Part shown: piece after piece, positions 56,220-64,000 of the stretch
Numbering within the stretch: the first letter of the stretch is position 1
Layout of the letters: each line of letters starts with the position of its first letter
Assembly (NCBI RefSeq): GCF_009193175.1
Contig: NZ_VUKE01000002.1
Span: 1-64,000 of the forward strand
Length of the DNA: 64,000 bases
Direction of reading: 5' to 3'
Source of the DNA: Georgenia ruanii
Lineage (GTDB): Bacteria; Actinomycetota; Actinomycetes; Actinomycetales; Actinomycetaceae
The notes under the pieces: model-generated
What the model was told of the DNA's origin: nothing
Databases searched by the model: none
The model's input: the letters and a program-made list of their open reading frames with translations, nothing else
Position numbers and translations under genes: made by a program

Positions 56220-57383
56220 ATGGTGACCGTCCTGAGCCCCGCCGTAGAAGAGCCGGTGGCCGCGCCGCCGGCGCGTCCGCGCCCGCGCCTGTACGCCCTG
56301 GACGGCCTGCGCTTCCTCGCCGCCGCCGGGGTGGTGCTCTACCACTTCACCGCGCGGTGGTCGCAGGTCTGGGGCGACGACCCCGGCCACGTGTTCCCGG
56401 GGCTGGGCCACGTCAGCATGTACTTCTCGCTGGGCCCGGAGCTGTTCTTCGTCATCTCCGGCTTCGTCATCCTCATGACGGCGTGGGGCCGGGACGTGCC
56501 GCACGTGGTCGCCTCCCGGGTGGCGCGGCTGTACCCGGGCTACTGGATCGCCGTCATCGCGACGTCGGTGCTGCTGCTGTGGGTCTGGCCGGGCGGCAAG
56601 AACATCACCGCGGGGGAGTCGCTCGTCAACCTCACGATGCTCCAGTCCCTCGTCGGGGTCCGCCACGTCGACGGCGTGTACTGGACTCTCTGGGTCGAGC
56701 TCCGCTTCTACCTGCTGATGATCGCGCTCGTCGCCTGGGGCATCACCCGGCGCCGGCTCCTGTGGTTCTGCGCCCTGTGGCCCCTGGCGGCGCAGGTCGT
56801 GTTCGAGCTGAACGGCCCCCACCTCCTGGCCACGGTCCTGCTCGACAAGTACGCCCCGTACTTCGCCGGCGGCATGCTGCTCTACCTGCTGCACCGCGAC
56901 GGGCACGCGAAGGCGCCCTGGCTGCTCCTCTCCCTCAACGTGGCGCTGGCGCTGCGCAACAACGTCCCCTGGCAGATGCACGCGCTGACGGCGAACACCG
57001 TCTTCGCCCCCAACCCGTGGGTCCTCGGCCTGCTGACCGCGGGCTGCTTCGCCGCGGTGGGACTGGTCGCCCTCACCCGGGTGCAGCACCTGCGGTGGGC
57101 GTGGCTGGTGCCCCTGGGCGCGCTGACCTACCCGCTGTACCTCATCCACGAGTACTGGGGCTGGTGGGCCATCGCCCAGCTCGCGCCGCACGCGAACCGG
57201 TGGGTGGTGCTCGCGGCGGCGATCGCCCTCGCCGTGGCGCTGGCGTGGGGCCTGCACCAGGTCGAGAAGCGCGTGGGGCCGCCGATGCGGCGCGGCATCG
57301 AGGCGGGGCTGCGGCGGCTGCGCCGTCCGGCGCCGGCCTCACGGCCCCGCACGGCCCTCGCTGCTCAGGGCGTCCGGCTGTAG
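56220..57383 (+). CDS. Acyltransferase family 3 membrane protein (OafA/OatA-type)
   Basis: This 387-residue membrane acyltransferase has about ten helices. Family motifs are LYALDGLRFLAAAGVVLYHF near residues 23-42 (shown in pieces ALDGLRFLAA, VVLYHF) with the catalytic His, then FFVISGFVILMTAWGR and SRVARLYPGYW. Such enzymes O-acylate surface sugars, peptidoglycan or antibiotics; no SGNH domain is attached. The position next to LCP and galactofuranosyl genes suggests decoration of an envelope glycan. ATG 56220 was chosen by its leaderless promoter; ATG 56139 would add 27 residues outside the fold. Confidence 0.88.
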   Translation: MVTVLSPAVEEPVAAPPARPRPRLYALDGLRFLAAAGVVLYHFTARWSQVWGDDPGHVFPGLGHVSMYFSLGPELFFVISGFVILMTAWGRDVPHVVASRVARLYPGYWIAVIATSVLLLWVWPGGKNITAGESLVNLTMLQSLVGVRHVDGVYWTLWVELRFYLLMIALVAWGITRRRLLWFCALWPLAAQVVFELNGPHLLATVLLDKYAPYFAGGMLLYLLHRDGHAKAPWLLLSLNVALALRNNVPWQMHALTANTVFAPNPWVLGLLTAGCFAAVGLVALTRVQHLRWAWLVPLGALTYPLYLIHEYWGWWAIAQLAPHANRWVVLAAAIALAVALAWGLHQVEKRVGPPMRRGIEAGLRRLRRPAPASRPRTALAAQGVRL

Positions 57384-57414
57384 GGCGGCCAGGCTCGCGG
57401 GATGGCGCTGGGGT

Positions 57415-57846
57415 TCAGCCGAGGCCCAGGCGCGGGGCCTCGATCGCCGGGCAGGTGTCCATGACGACGGCGAGCCCGGCCGCCGTCGCCCGGGCCGCGG
57501 CCGCCTCGTCCACCACGCCGAGCTGCAGCCACACCGCGCCGGCGCCGACGGCGATGGCCTCGTCGACGATCGCGCCGGCCAGCTCGGAACGGACGAACAC
57601 GTCGACGACGTCGATCCGGCCCGGCACGTCCGCCAGCGTGGGGTAACCGGTCGCCCCGTGTACGGTCTCCGCGCGCGGATGCACCGGGACGATCTCCATC
57701 CCGAGGTCGCGCTGGACGTACCGGGCCACGCCGTAGGCGATGCGGGCGGTGTTCCGTGAGAGTCCGACGACCGCCCACCGGCCCCGGGTGGTGAGCAGCC
57801 GGCGGATGACCTCGACGTCGTTCACGTGGTGAGTGGCCTGGCTCAT
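57415..57846 (-). CDS. CoA-binding (YccU-type) protein
   Basis: This 143-residue protein has a CoA-binding Rossmann-like domain: WAVVGLSRNTARIAYGVARY near residues 24-43, then VPVHPRAETVHG, GYPTLADVP and VWLQLGVV, the standard YccU/YneT pattern. These small proteins bind CoA but their physiological role is not settled. The gene lies 77 bases downstream of the LCP gene on the same strand and is convergent with the acyltransferase gene. No ribosome site is obvious. Confidence 0.88.
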   Translation of the reverse strand: MSQATHHVNDVEVIRRLLTTRGRWAVVGLSRNTARIAYGVARYVQRDLGMEIVPVHPRAETVHGATGYPTLADVPGRIDVVDVFVRSELAGAIVDEAIAVGAGAVWLQLGVVDEAAAARATAAGLAVVMDTCPAIEAPRLGLG

Positions 57847-57923
57847 GAGGCTCAGCGAACCACGTCGGGGGCCGCCAGGCTCCCCGGAAGGCGGCGTCGG
57901 TCGGGCTGTGCTGCCCGCTCCCG

Positions 57924-59165
57924 CTACTTCCGGCACACCGGGGCAGGCGAGGCCGCGGCGCCCGGTGCCGCCGTCGCCGCTGCCCCGGCCGGCGTCGCGG
58001 AGGCGTGCGAACGGCCACCGGACGTGCCGGCCGTCGCCTGGGCCGACGCCGCCGGCGCCGTGCCCTCGGCGGTGACCGCGCCGGGGATGGGCTTGTCGGC
58101 GCGCAGCGCGGCCCACACCTCGGCGGCCGCCGGCGCCGGCCGCACCCGGGGGCCGACCGACTCGAACGGCATCGTGGTGAAGACGATGTTCTCCGGGGCG
58201 ATCCGCCGCAACGAGTTCGCCAGCCCGGCCATCGTGGAGAGCTGCCCGATCTCCGGCCCGGTGACCAGGGTCTTGGTGGTGGCGTCGAGGAAGCGGTAGA
58301 GCGCGGGCGGGTTGGTGAGCAGGTTCTTGCCCAGGGCCTCCCGCGCGATCGCCGCGACGAGGTCTTGCTGGCGCCCGATGCGCGAGATGTCGGACCCGTT
58401 GCCCACCGACTTGCGCACGCGGGCGAACCCCAGCGCGTCGTGGCCGTTGAGCACCTGGCAGCCGGCGGCGAGCTTGACGTCGGCCTCCTTGTCGTCGATG
58501 GCCTGCGGCACGTCCATCGGCACCCCGCCGAGGGCGTCGACCACGCGGGTGAACCCGGCGAAGTCCACGACGACGAAGTCGTCGACGTAGATGCCGGTGA
58601 GCTTCTCCACCGTGCGGATGGAGCAGGCGGCGGCCGCGCCCACGTCGCCCGTCTGGCCGCCGATGGAGAAGGCCGAGTTCACCATCGCGCCCCTCTCGGC
58701 CCGGGTCTGCGTGCCGCCCGGCAGCGTGCACGCCGGGATGTCGAGCAGCGTGTCGCGCGGGATCGAGACGACCTCGAGGCGCGAGCGGTCCGCCGCGACG
58801 TGCACGAGCATCGTCGTGTCCGCCCGCATGCCCGAGATCCCCGAGTTGTCGTTGTTCGCGCCGGCGCGCGAGTCCGAGCCGAGGACGAGGAAGTTCAGGG
58901 CCTGGCCCGCCTTGGGATCGATCGGGGCCGCGGCGCCCGCGGGCCGGTCCCCGCCGAGGAAGCTCGTGATGTTGTGCCGCTGGACGTTGCCCTGGATGTG
59001 GCGGTAGGCGAGGACGCCGCCGGCGGCGAGGACCAGGACGACGGCGAGGGCCACCAGGCCCAGCCGGCTCAGCAGCGGGTGGCGCCGCTCGCTGCGGGCA
59101 TGCCGACGGGGCGACCCGAGCGTCGCCGTCGCGTCGGCGGCATCGCTCGCTCGCCGTGACCTCAT
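57924..59165 (-). CDS. LytR-CpsA-Psr (LCP) family wall-polymer ligase
   Basis: This is a 413-residue LCP protein. A short cytoplasmic Arg-rich tail and one membrane helix (about residues 35-55, LGLVALAVVLVLAAGGVLAY) precede the extracellular LCP domain, with FLVLGSDSRAG, GMRADTTMLVHV, SIPRDTLLDIP and the polyprenyl-phosphate-binding Arg cluster near QAIDDKEADV to GFARVRKSV. LCP enzymes attach lipid-linked glycopolymers to peptidoglycan; arabinogalactan in mycolata, teichoic or teichuronic acids elsewhere. A Pro/Ala-rich tail follows residue 355. ATG 59165 has AAGGAG upstream. It is divergent from the GlfT2-like gene. Confidence 0.93.
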   Translation of the reverse strand: MRSRRASDAADATATLGSPRRHARSERRHPLLSRLGLVALAVVLVLAAGGVLAYRHIQGNVQRHNITSFLGGDRPAGAAAPIDPKAGQALNFLVLGSDSRAGANNDNSGISGMRADTTMLVHVAADRSRLEVVSIPRDTLLDIPACTLPGGTQTRAERGAMVNSAFSIGGQTGDVGAAAACSIRTVEKLTGIYVDDFVVVDFAGFTRVVDALGGVPMDVPQAIDDKEADVKLAAGCQVLNGHDALGFARVRKSVGNGSDISRIGRQQDLVAAIAREALGKNLLTNPPALYRFLDATTKTLVTGPEIGQLSTMAGLANSLRRIAPENIVFTTMPFESVGPRVRPAPAAAEVWAALRADKPIPGAVTAEGTAPAASAQATAGTSGGRSHASATPAGAAATAAPGAAASPAPVCRK

Positions 59166-59388
59166 CCGCCGTGACTCCTTCGCCACAGCAGAATCCTAGG
59201 GATTTCCGGCGTTTCCGCCTCCGCCGGCGTGGCCTGGCGACGTGGAGGTTCTGTGCGGATCGGGCACCGCGACGATCCCAGGGTGGCCCCGACAAGTCGG
59301 AAACAGGTGTTGCCGTTACTCTCACTTGACAGCAACGGCGCCACGTACCGCACGTCCGCATGCGTCCGTCCACGGTGGGAGTCGACGA

Positions 59389-61386
59389 ATGAGCACGACC
59401 GCGACCGACACGGTTTCCCAGGCTGCGTCGAGCAGGAGTCCTTATCGGGTGGTCCAGCGGGTGATCCTCCCGCTCGAGGCCGACTCGGACAGCGTGCCGC
59501 TCTACGTCGACGCCGGCGCCACCTTCCTCGACTCGCGCCGCGACGCCGCCGGCGCGGGGGAGGGGGGGGCCCTCGCCGGGCAGGCCGGCCGCGCCGAGGC
59601 GGTGCAGTCCTCGGACTTCCGGGGGCGCTTCTCCACCATGGTCCGGCCCAGCGCCCGCGTCTCCTTCGCGACGTACTTCAACGCCTTCCCCGCCAGCTAC
59701 TGGCGCCGGTGGACCACGGTGCGGTCGGTCCGCCTCGAGGTGTCCGTCTCCGGCGCCGGCGTCCTGGCCGTCTACCGGTCCAACGCCAAGGGCGCCCAGC
59801 AGCGGGTGGAGTCCGTCGCCTTCGACGGCGCGCTGACCCAGGCGTTCGACCTGCCGCTCGCGCCCTTCGGCGACGGCGGCTGGTACTGGTTCGACGTCGT
59901 CGGCGGCGCCGAGGGGGCACTGCTCGAGAGCGCGCACTGGGCCGTGCCCGATCCCGGCGGCAAGCGCGGCCGGGCCTCCCTGGCGATCACCACGTTCAAC
60001 CGGCCCGACTACTGCCTGCGCACCATCGAGGCGGTGTGGGCGGCCGACACGGTGCGCGACCTGCTCGACGAGCTCCTCGTCATCGACCAGGGCACCCAGC
60101 TCGTGGCCGACGAGGAGGGCTTCGCCGACGTCGCCGCCCGGATGGGGGAGCAGCTGCGGGTCGTCCGCCAGGGCAACATCGGCGGCTCCGGCGGGTTCTC
60201 CCGGGGCATGTACGAGGTGGTCCGTGCCGGGCGGAGCGACTACGTCGTCCTGCTCGACGACGACATCGTCCTCGAGCCCGAGAGCCTCACCCGGCTGGTC
60301 GCCTTCGCCGACTTCGCCCGCCGGCCCACGCTCGTCGGCGGGCACATGTTCGACATGTACAACCGCACGGTGCTGCACACGTTCGGCGAGGTCGTCGACC
60401 CCTGGCGCTTCCAGCCCCGCCCGGCCCAGGAGGACATGGAGCTCGGCCACGACTTCGCCCGGTCGAACCTGCGGACCACCGGGTGGCTGCACCGCCGGGC
60501 GGACGTGGACTACAACGGCTGGTGGATGACCCTCATCCCCACCGAGGTGATCCGCGAGATCGGGCTGTCCCTGCCGTTGTTCATCAAGTGGGACGACTCG
60601 GAGTACTCGCTGCGGGCGAGCAAGGCCGGGTATCCGACGGTCTCCCTGCCCGGGGCGGCGGTGTGGCACATCTCCTGGGTGGACAAGGACGACCTCGTCG
60701 GCTGGCAGGCCTACTTCCATGAACGCAACCGGGTGATCGCCGCGCTGCTGCACTCCCTGTACGACCGCGGCGGGCGGGTGATCCGCGAGTCGGCGTACAT
60801 GGACGTCAAGCACCTCATCTCCATGCAGTACTACTCCGAGCAGGGGCGGTTGACGGCGCTGCGCGACGTGCTCGCGGGCCCCGACCGGCTCCACGAGCTC
60901 CTGGGGGCTCGGCTGGGCGAGATCCGGGCGCTCACCGCGCAGTTCAGCGACGCCCAGCTCAAGCCCGACGTCGACGCCTTCCCGGCGCCGCGCCGGCACA
61001 AGCCGCGGCACAAGGGGCACGGCCCGCATCAGCCGGCGCGCATCGCGCTCGCCCCGTGGGCGGCGAAGACCGTGCTGCGCCAGACCCTGCGCCCGGTCGC
61101 GGAGGAGGCGCGGGAGCGCCCGCAGGCGCTGATCGCCCACCAGGACGCCCGCTGGTGGCGCCTGGCGCAGTACGACAGCGCCGTCGTCTCCAACGCCGAG
61201 GGCACCGCCGCCGCGTGGTACCGGCGCGACCCCCGCCAGGTCCGCACGATGCTGGCCGAGGGCATCGAGCTGCACCGCCGTCTCCTCACCGAGTGGCCCC
61301 GGCTGCGGCAGAGGTATCAGGACGCCGCGCCGCGGCTGGCCTCCTTCGAGGCGTGGGAGGAGACCTTCCGGCGCCACGCGGTCTGA
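59389..61386 (+). CDS. glfT2: GlfT2-like galactofuranosyltransferase
   Basis: This 665-residue protein is a GT2-family glycosyltransferase like the mycobacterial galactan polymerase GlfT2. An N-terminal beta-rich domain (about 1-170, STMVRPSARVSFATYFNAFPASYWR) precedes the GT-A core with ITTFNRPDYC, LVIDQGTQLV, GNIGGSGGFSRGM, the metal motif LLDDDIVLEPE (Asp290-292) and the acceptor-site WDDSEYSLRA (about 402), then VWHISW. GlfT2 builds wall galactan from UDP-galactofuranose. Whether this organism makes an arabinogalactan or a different galactofuranose polymer is not shown here. ATG 59389 follows GGGAG. Confidence 0.9.
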   Translation: MSTTATDTVSQAASSRSPYRVVQRVILPLEADSDSVPLYVDAGATFLDSRRDAAGAGEGGALAGQAGRAEAVQSSDFRGRFSTMVRPSARVSFATYFNAFPASYWRRWTTVRSVRLEVSVSGAGVLAVYRSNAKGAQQRVESVAFDGALTQAFDLPLAPFGDGGWYWFDVVGGAEGALLESAHWAVPDPGGKRGRASLAITTFNRPDYCLRTIEAVWAADTVRDLLDELLVIDQGTQLVADEEGFADVAARMGEQLRVVRQGNIGGSGGFSRGMYEVVRAGRSDYVVLLDDDIVLEPESLTRLVAFADFARRPTLVGGHMFDMYNRTVLHTFGEVVDPWRFQPRPAQEDMELGHDFARSNLRTTGWLHRRADVDYNGWWMTLIPTEVIREIGLSLPLFIKWDDSEYSLRASKAGYPTVSLPGAAVWHISWVDKDDLVGWQAYFHERNRVIAALLHSLYDRGGRVIRESAYMDVKHLISMQYYSEQGRLTALRDVLAGPDRLHELLGARLGEIRALTAQFSDAQLKPDVDAFPAPRRHKPRHKGHGPHQPARIALAPWAAKTVLRQTLRPVAEEARERPQALIAHQDARWWRLAQYDSAVVSNAEGTAAAWYRRDPRQVRTMLAEGIELHRRLLTEWPRLRQRYQDAAPRLASFEAWEETFRRHAV

Positions 61387-61404
61387 GCGCGATCGGGGCG
61401 TGCC

Positions 61405-63480
61405 ATGCTCGGCTGGACGGCGGGCGACCTGGCCCTCATCGCCGGGGCCACCGCGCTGCTCGTCGCCCCCGGGCTGCTCGTGCTGGTGGCGGCGCAGGGC
61501 GGCCGTCACGTGCGCGGTCCGGTCGCCCTGGCCGCCGCCCCGCTGGTCACCTCCGGCGTGGTCTACGCGGCGGGCGTCCTCGCTGGTGTGGTCGGGGTGT
61601 GCTTCAACCTCGGCGCCGTGCTCGTCCTCACCGCGCTCGTCGGCGCCCTCTGCGCCGGCGCGCGCTGGGTGCGCGGCCGGCGCGCGGGTGTCAGACGCGC
61701 AGTGGCCGCGCCCGCGCCGCTGCGCACGGCTCCGTTCGGGCCGGAGCCGACCTCGCGCGGCTCAGCGCTCGTCGGGGCGGGGGCGACGGCGGTCGCCGCG
61801 GGCGTCGCGCTGTGGACGTGGGCGACCGGGCTCGGCCGCCTCGCCGTGGTGCCGCAGGAGCACGACACCGTCACCCACACCCTCATCACCGCCTACATCG
61901 CCCGCACGGGCGAGGCGGCCCCGGGGCAGGAGTGGCCCGCGGACCTGGTCACCGGCGCGCCGGACCGGTTCTACCCCGCGGGGCTGCACAAGCTTGCGGC
62001 GCTGCTGGCCCAGCTGGGCACCGACCCGGTCACGGCGCTGAACGCCGTCACCGTCGCGATCTTCGCCGTCGCGCTGCCCGTGGGCATGCTCGCGCTAGGC
62101 TCGTTGGTGCGCTGGCGGGGCGCCGGCCCGGTCGCCGGCGGGGCCGCGGCGCTCGCGGGATCGTTCGCCTACCGGCCGGTCTACGCCATGATGCACGACG
62201 GCGGGGTGCTGAGTAACGCCGCGGCGCTCGCCCTCGTGCCCGCCGCGGTCGCGGCCCTCGTGGCCGCCGGGCGCCGGCCGGCCCGGGAGATCCCGGGCAA
62301 CCTGCTGCTCATGGCCGGGGCCTTCTCGCTCTACCCCTCCGCCGTCGTGGCGGTGGCCGGGGGCGTGCTCGCCTGGGTCGCCGGGGAGTGGCTGCTGCGC
62401 CGGCCGCCCCGGCCGGAGGTGGGCCGGTGGTTGCTGTCGGTGGGCGGGGCCGGGGCGATCGCCACCGTGCTGGCCGTGCCGGCGCTCGTCGCGGCGCGGG
62501 GGGCCGCGGACTTCACCACCCGGTTCCCGAACGACGTCCCGGCGCCGACGCTGACCGGGGCCCTCGGGCTGGCGGTGCAGATGCCGTACGGCGGGTACCT
62601 CGATCCGCACTGGAGCCGGCACCAGGTGCTCCTCGCGGTGTTCGTCGGTGTCGGGCTGGTCTGCGCGGTGGTGGTGCAGCGGGCGCTCGGGCCGGTGCTG
62701 GCGTGGGCGTGCTGGGTGGGGTTCTTCGTCGCCTTCGCCGTGGGGGCCGGCGGCCCGGTGGTCGGCGCCGTCGCCGGGCTGTTCTACAACAGCTACATCC
62801 GGCTCTCGGGCGTCTACGCGCCGTACCAGTGGCTGCTCGTCGGGCTGGCCTGCACGACGGCGGCGGTCTTCGCCGCCGACGCGCTCGGGTGGGCGGCCCG
62901 ACGGCGCGGGGTGCGCTGGGAGGCGGTGACCGTGCGCGCGGCGGCGACCGGCGCCGTCGTCGCGGCGCTGACGCTGGCCTGCCTGCCCTACGCGTCGCTC
63001 AACGCGACGAGCCTGCAGGAGCGGTACCGGTATCCCGAGTTCGTGCGCGTGGGTCCGGACGACCGGGCGGCCTTCGCCTATCTCGACAACCACGTCCACC
63101 GCGGCGAGGGGGTGATGAACAACGGCAACGACGGGTCGACGTACCTCTACGTCTACGACGGGATCCCGGTGGTGAACGTCCAGACCCTGCCCAACGGCCC
63201 GGACTCGCTGGCGCTCCTGAGCCATTTCAACCGGATCGACACCGACCCGCAGATCCGCCGGCTCGTCCGCGAGCACGACATCCGCTGGGTCTACGTCGAT
63301 GCGGACGCCCCGCTCATCGGCGCGCAGTTCTCGCCCGTCGGACGCCCGGACGGGCTCTACTCCACGGCGCCGGGGCTGACCGGGCTCGACCGCGTCCGGT
63401 CGCTGCAGGAGGTGTTCCGCTCGGGCACGGTCACCGTCTACCGCGTCAGCGACGCGGCGGTCTCAGGGGCCGGACGTTGA
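61405..63480 (+). CDS. Large DUF6541-type membrane protein
   Basis: This 691-residue integral membrane protein has about twelve to fourteen helices in the first 540 residues and an extracellular C-terminal domain of about 150 residues (starting near SLQERYRYPEF). The pattern, with HDTVTHTLITAYIA, GAPDRFYPAGLHKLAALLAQ and a YLDNHV/MNNGNDGSTYLYVYDG C-terminal block, matches the DUF6541 family. It is reminiscent of GT-C glycosyltransferases that use polyprenyl-phosphate sugars; that activity is inference. It follows the GlfT2-like gene by 18 bases, so both probably act on the same envelope glycan. Confidence 0.82.
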   Translation: MLGWTAGDLALIAGATALLVAPGLLVLVAAQGGRHVRGPVALAAAPLVTSGVVYAAGVLAGVVGVCFNLGAVLVLTALVGALCAGARWVRGRRAGVRRAVAAPAPLRTAPFGPEPTSRGSALVGAGATAVAAGVALWTWATGLGRLAVVPQEHDTVTHTLITAYIARTGEAAPGQEWPADLVTGAPDRFYPAGLHKLAALLAQLGTDPVTALNAVTVAIFAVALPVGMLALGSLVRWRGAGPVAGGAAALAGSFAYRPVYAMMHDGGVLSNAAALALVPAAVAALVAAGRRPAREIPGNLLLMAGAFSLYPSAVVAVAGGVLAWVAGEWLLRRPPRPEVGRWLLSVGGAGAIATVLAVPALVAARGAADFTTRFPNDVPAPTLTGALGLAVQMPYGGYLDPHWSRHQVLLAVFVGVGLVCAVVVQRALGPVLAWACWVGFFVAFAVGAGGPVVGAVAGLFYNSYIRLSGVYAPYQWLLVGLACTTAAVFAADALGWAARRRGVRWEAVTVRAAATGAVVAALTLACLPYASLNATSLQERYRYPEFVRVGPDDRAAFAYLDNHVHRGEGVMNNGNDGSTYLYVYDGIPVVNVQTLPNGPDSLALLSHFNRIDTDPQIRRLVREHDIRWVYVDADAPLIGAQFSPVGRPDGLYSTAPGLTGLDRVRSLQEVFRSGTVTVYRVSDAAVSGAGR

Positions 63481-63573
63481 AGCGATTCGCGCGCCACGAG
63501 CACCCGCCCGGCGCCTGCGCATCCGCACCACGTTGGCGTGCGGGCCAGGTGCCGGCAACCGCAGAGTTCTGCC

Positions 63574-63599
63574 GACCATGGGGAGAACTCCCCATGGTC
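63574..63599. terminator. 12-bp palindrome after the DUF6541-type gene
   Basis: GACCATGGGGAG-AA-CTCCCCATGGTC is a perfect 12-bp inverted repeat about 95 bases after the stop, followed by GTGTCCTCC. It could be a terminator for the GlfT2-DUF6541 transcript or an operator site. Confidence 0.5.
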
Positions 63600-63725
63600 G
63601 TGTCCTCCTGCGGGGCGATATCAAGCGATTCGACACCGCTTCACCGGGCGGGTGATCTGCGCAACATGGGTCCGCCTTGCGAACAAGGCTGCGCCCGGGC
63701 AAGGTGGGGGCACGTCACGAGCGAC

Positions 63726-63788
63726 GTAGGGGCGCACCGTGCTGGGGTGTCATTTCTGACCTCCTACCCCCAGCACGGTGCGCCCTAC
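63726..63788. repeat. 22-bp inverted repeat near the right end
   Basis: The arm at 63726-63747 (GTAGGGGCGCACCGTGCTGG and two more G) is matched by the inverse at 63767-63788 with a single one-base gap, around a 19-base spacer. It may be a terminator, the end of a mobile element, or a paired protein-binding site. Confidence 0.65.
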
Positions 63789-64000
63789 CGCTGCCGATAC
63801 TGGCACGGACTTCCCAACGGCGCACCCATTACCTCTAGGTGCCGTCCAAATCGTGACCCGACGGAGACTCTCTTCGCCCCCTGGTGGCCACGGGTCGGAC
63901 GGCGTCCCTCTCCGCTTGCGTCGTCGTTCATCCGCCCTCCACCTTGCGTTCGCCGCACCCGCGCATGCTGCGTGCGCCACACTGGCCCGGTCATCGAACG

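Larger units (their letters stand above)
63481..64000. other. Gene-free right end of the window
   Basis: About 520 bases without a recognised gene. It contains two inverted repeats (63574-63599 and 63726-63788). Short ORFs on both strands do not look coding. The edge of a neighbouring gene or element beyond the window is possible. Confidence 0.55.

Noticed and set aside
63785-63994. Short minus-strand ORFs at the right edge considered as a transposase remnant
   Set aside because: No transposase motif is visible, and codon third positions are not biased as in real genes here.

Overview
The window is very GC-rich DNA with dense coding, GC-rich third positions and a mix of strong GGAGG-type ribosome sites and leaderless starts. 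The gene content (Tad pili without a secretin, an actinobacterial-type conjugation ATPase set, a GlfT2-like galactofuranosyltransferase, LCP and GtrA proteins) points to a monoderm high-GC actinobacterium. A Micrococcales genus of the Cellulomonas/Georgenia type is my inference and is not proven. The region looks chromosomal: I see no CRISPR array, rRNA, tRNA, insertion sequence or replication origin.

Layout. 1-4.5 kb: a multi-TM protein, a GtrA flippase, purK, a small membrane protein and purE. 4.5-11.7 kb: a complete-looking minus-strand Tad/Flp pilus operon (flp, tadE, tadG, cpaB, cpaE, cpaF, tadB, tadC). 12.1-14.2 kb: a TetR regulator and a stand-alone LanC-like protein of the zinc-less class III type. 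14.2-21.3 kb: a minus-strand type IV secretion-like block (M23/lysozyme-like hydrolase, lipoprotein, VirB4-like ATPase, SCO6880-family protein, VirB6-like protein, small membrane protein) with no relaxase or coupling protein. 21.3-27.3 kb: a microORF and inverted repeat, a DUF559 protein, galE, a Tat-exported PHP-domain protein, a small Arg/Pro-rich ORF and a HAD phosphatase. 27.3-33.9 kb: a PucR regulator, an NCS1 nucleobase-type permease, a malonate/methylmalonate semialdehyde dehydrogenase and an omega-aminotransferase, which fit uptake of a pyrimidine-like compound and breakdown through beta-alanine or a related beta-amino acid. 34.1-35.9 kb: a second LanC-like paralogue translationally coupled to a CheC/CheX-like protein.

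36.2-41.0 kb: a GntR-controlled tripartite tricarboxylate transporter with a DapA-family aldolase/dehydratase. 41.3-51.2 kb: a DeoR-controlled sugar locus (LsrB/RhaS-like binding protein, ABC ATPase, two permeases, DhaK- and DhaL-like kinase halves, a 3-hydroxyisobutyrate-dehydrogenase-like enzyme and an FGGY kinase). 51.5-54.2 kb: an ABC_sub_bind-type ABC transporter. 54.3-63.5 kb: cell-surface genes (a cell-wall-binding-repeat/CAP protein, acyltransferase 3, a CoA-binding protein, an LCP ligase, a GlfT2-like transferase and a large DUF6541-type membrane protein). The last 520 bases hold two strong inverted repeats but no gene I recognise.

Most unusual: two clearly paralogous LanC-like cyclase-fold proteins lacking zinc ligands and kinase/lyase partners, both ending in Phe-Phe-Trp, one with an Arg/Pro repeat insert and a coupled CheX-like gene; a small basic peptide whose ribosome site and start codon context closely resemble those of the first LanC-like gene; and three genes whose stop codons lie inside short tandem duplications. 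All functions here come from reading the sequence; no database search was run.
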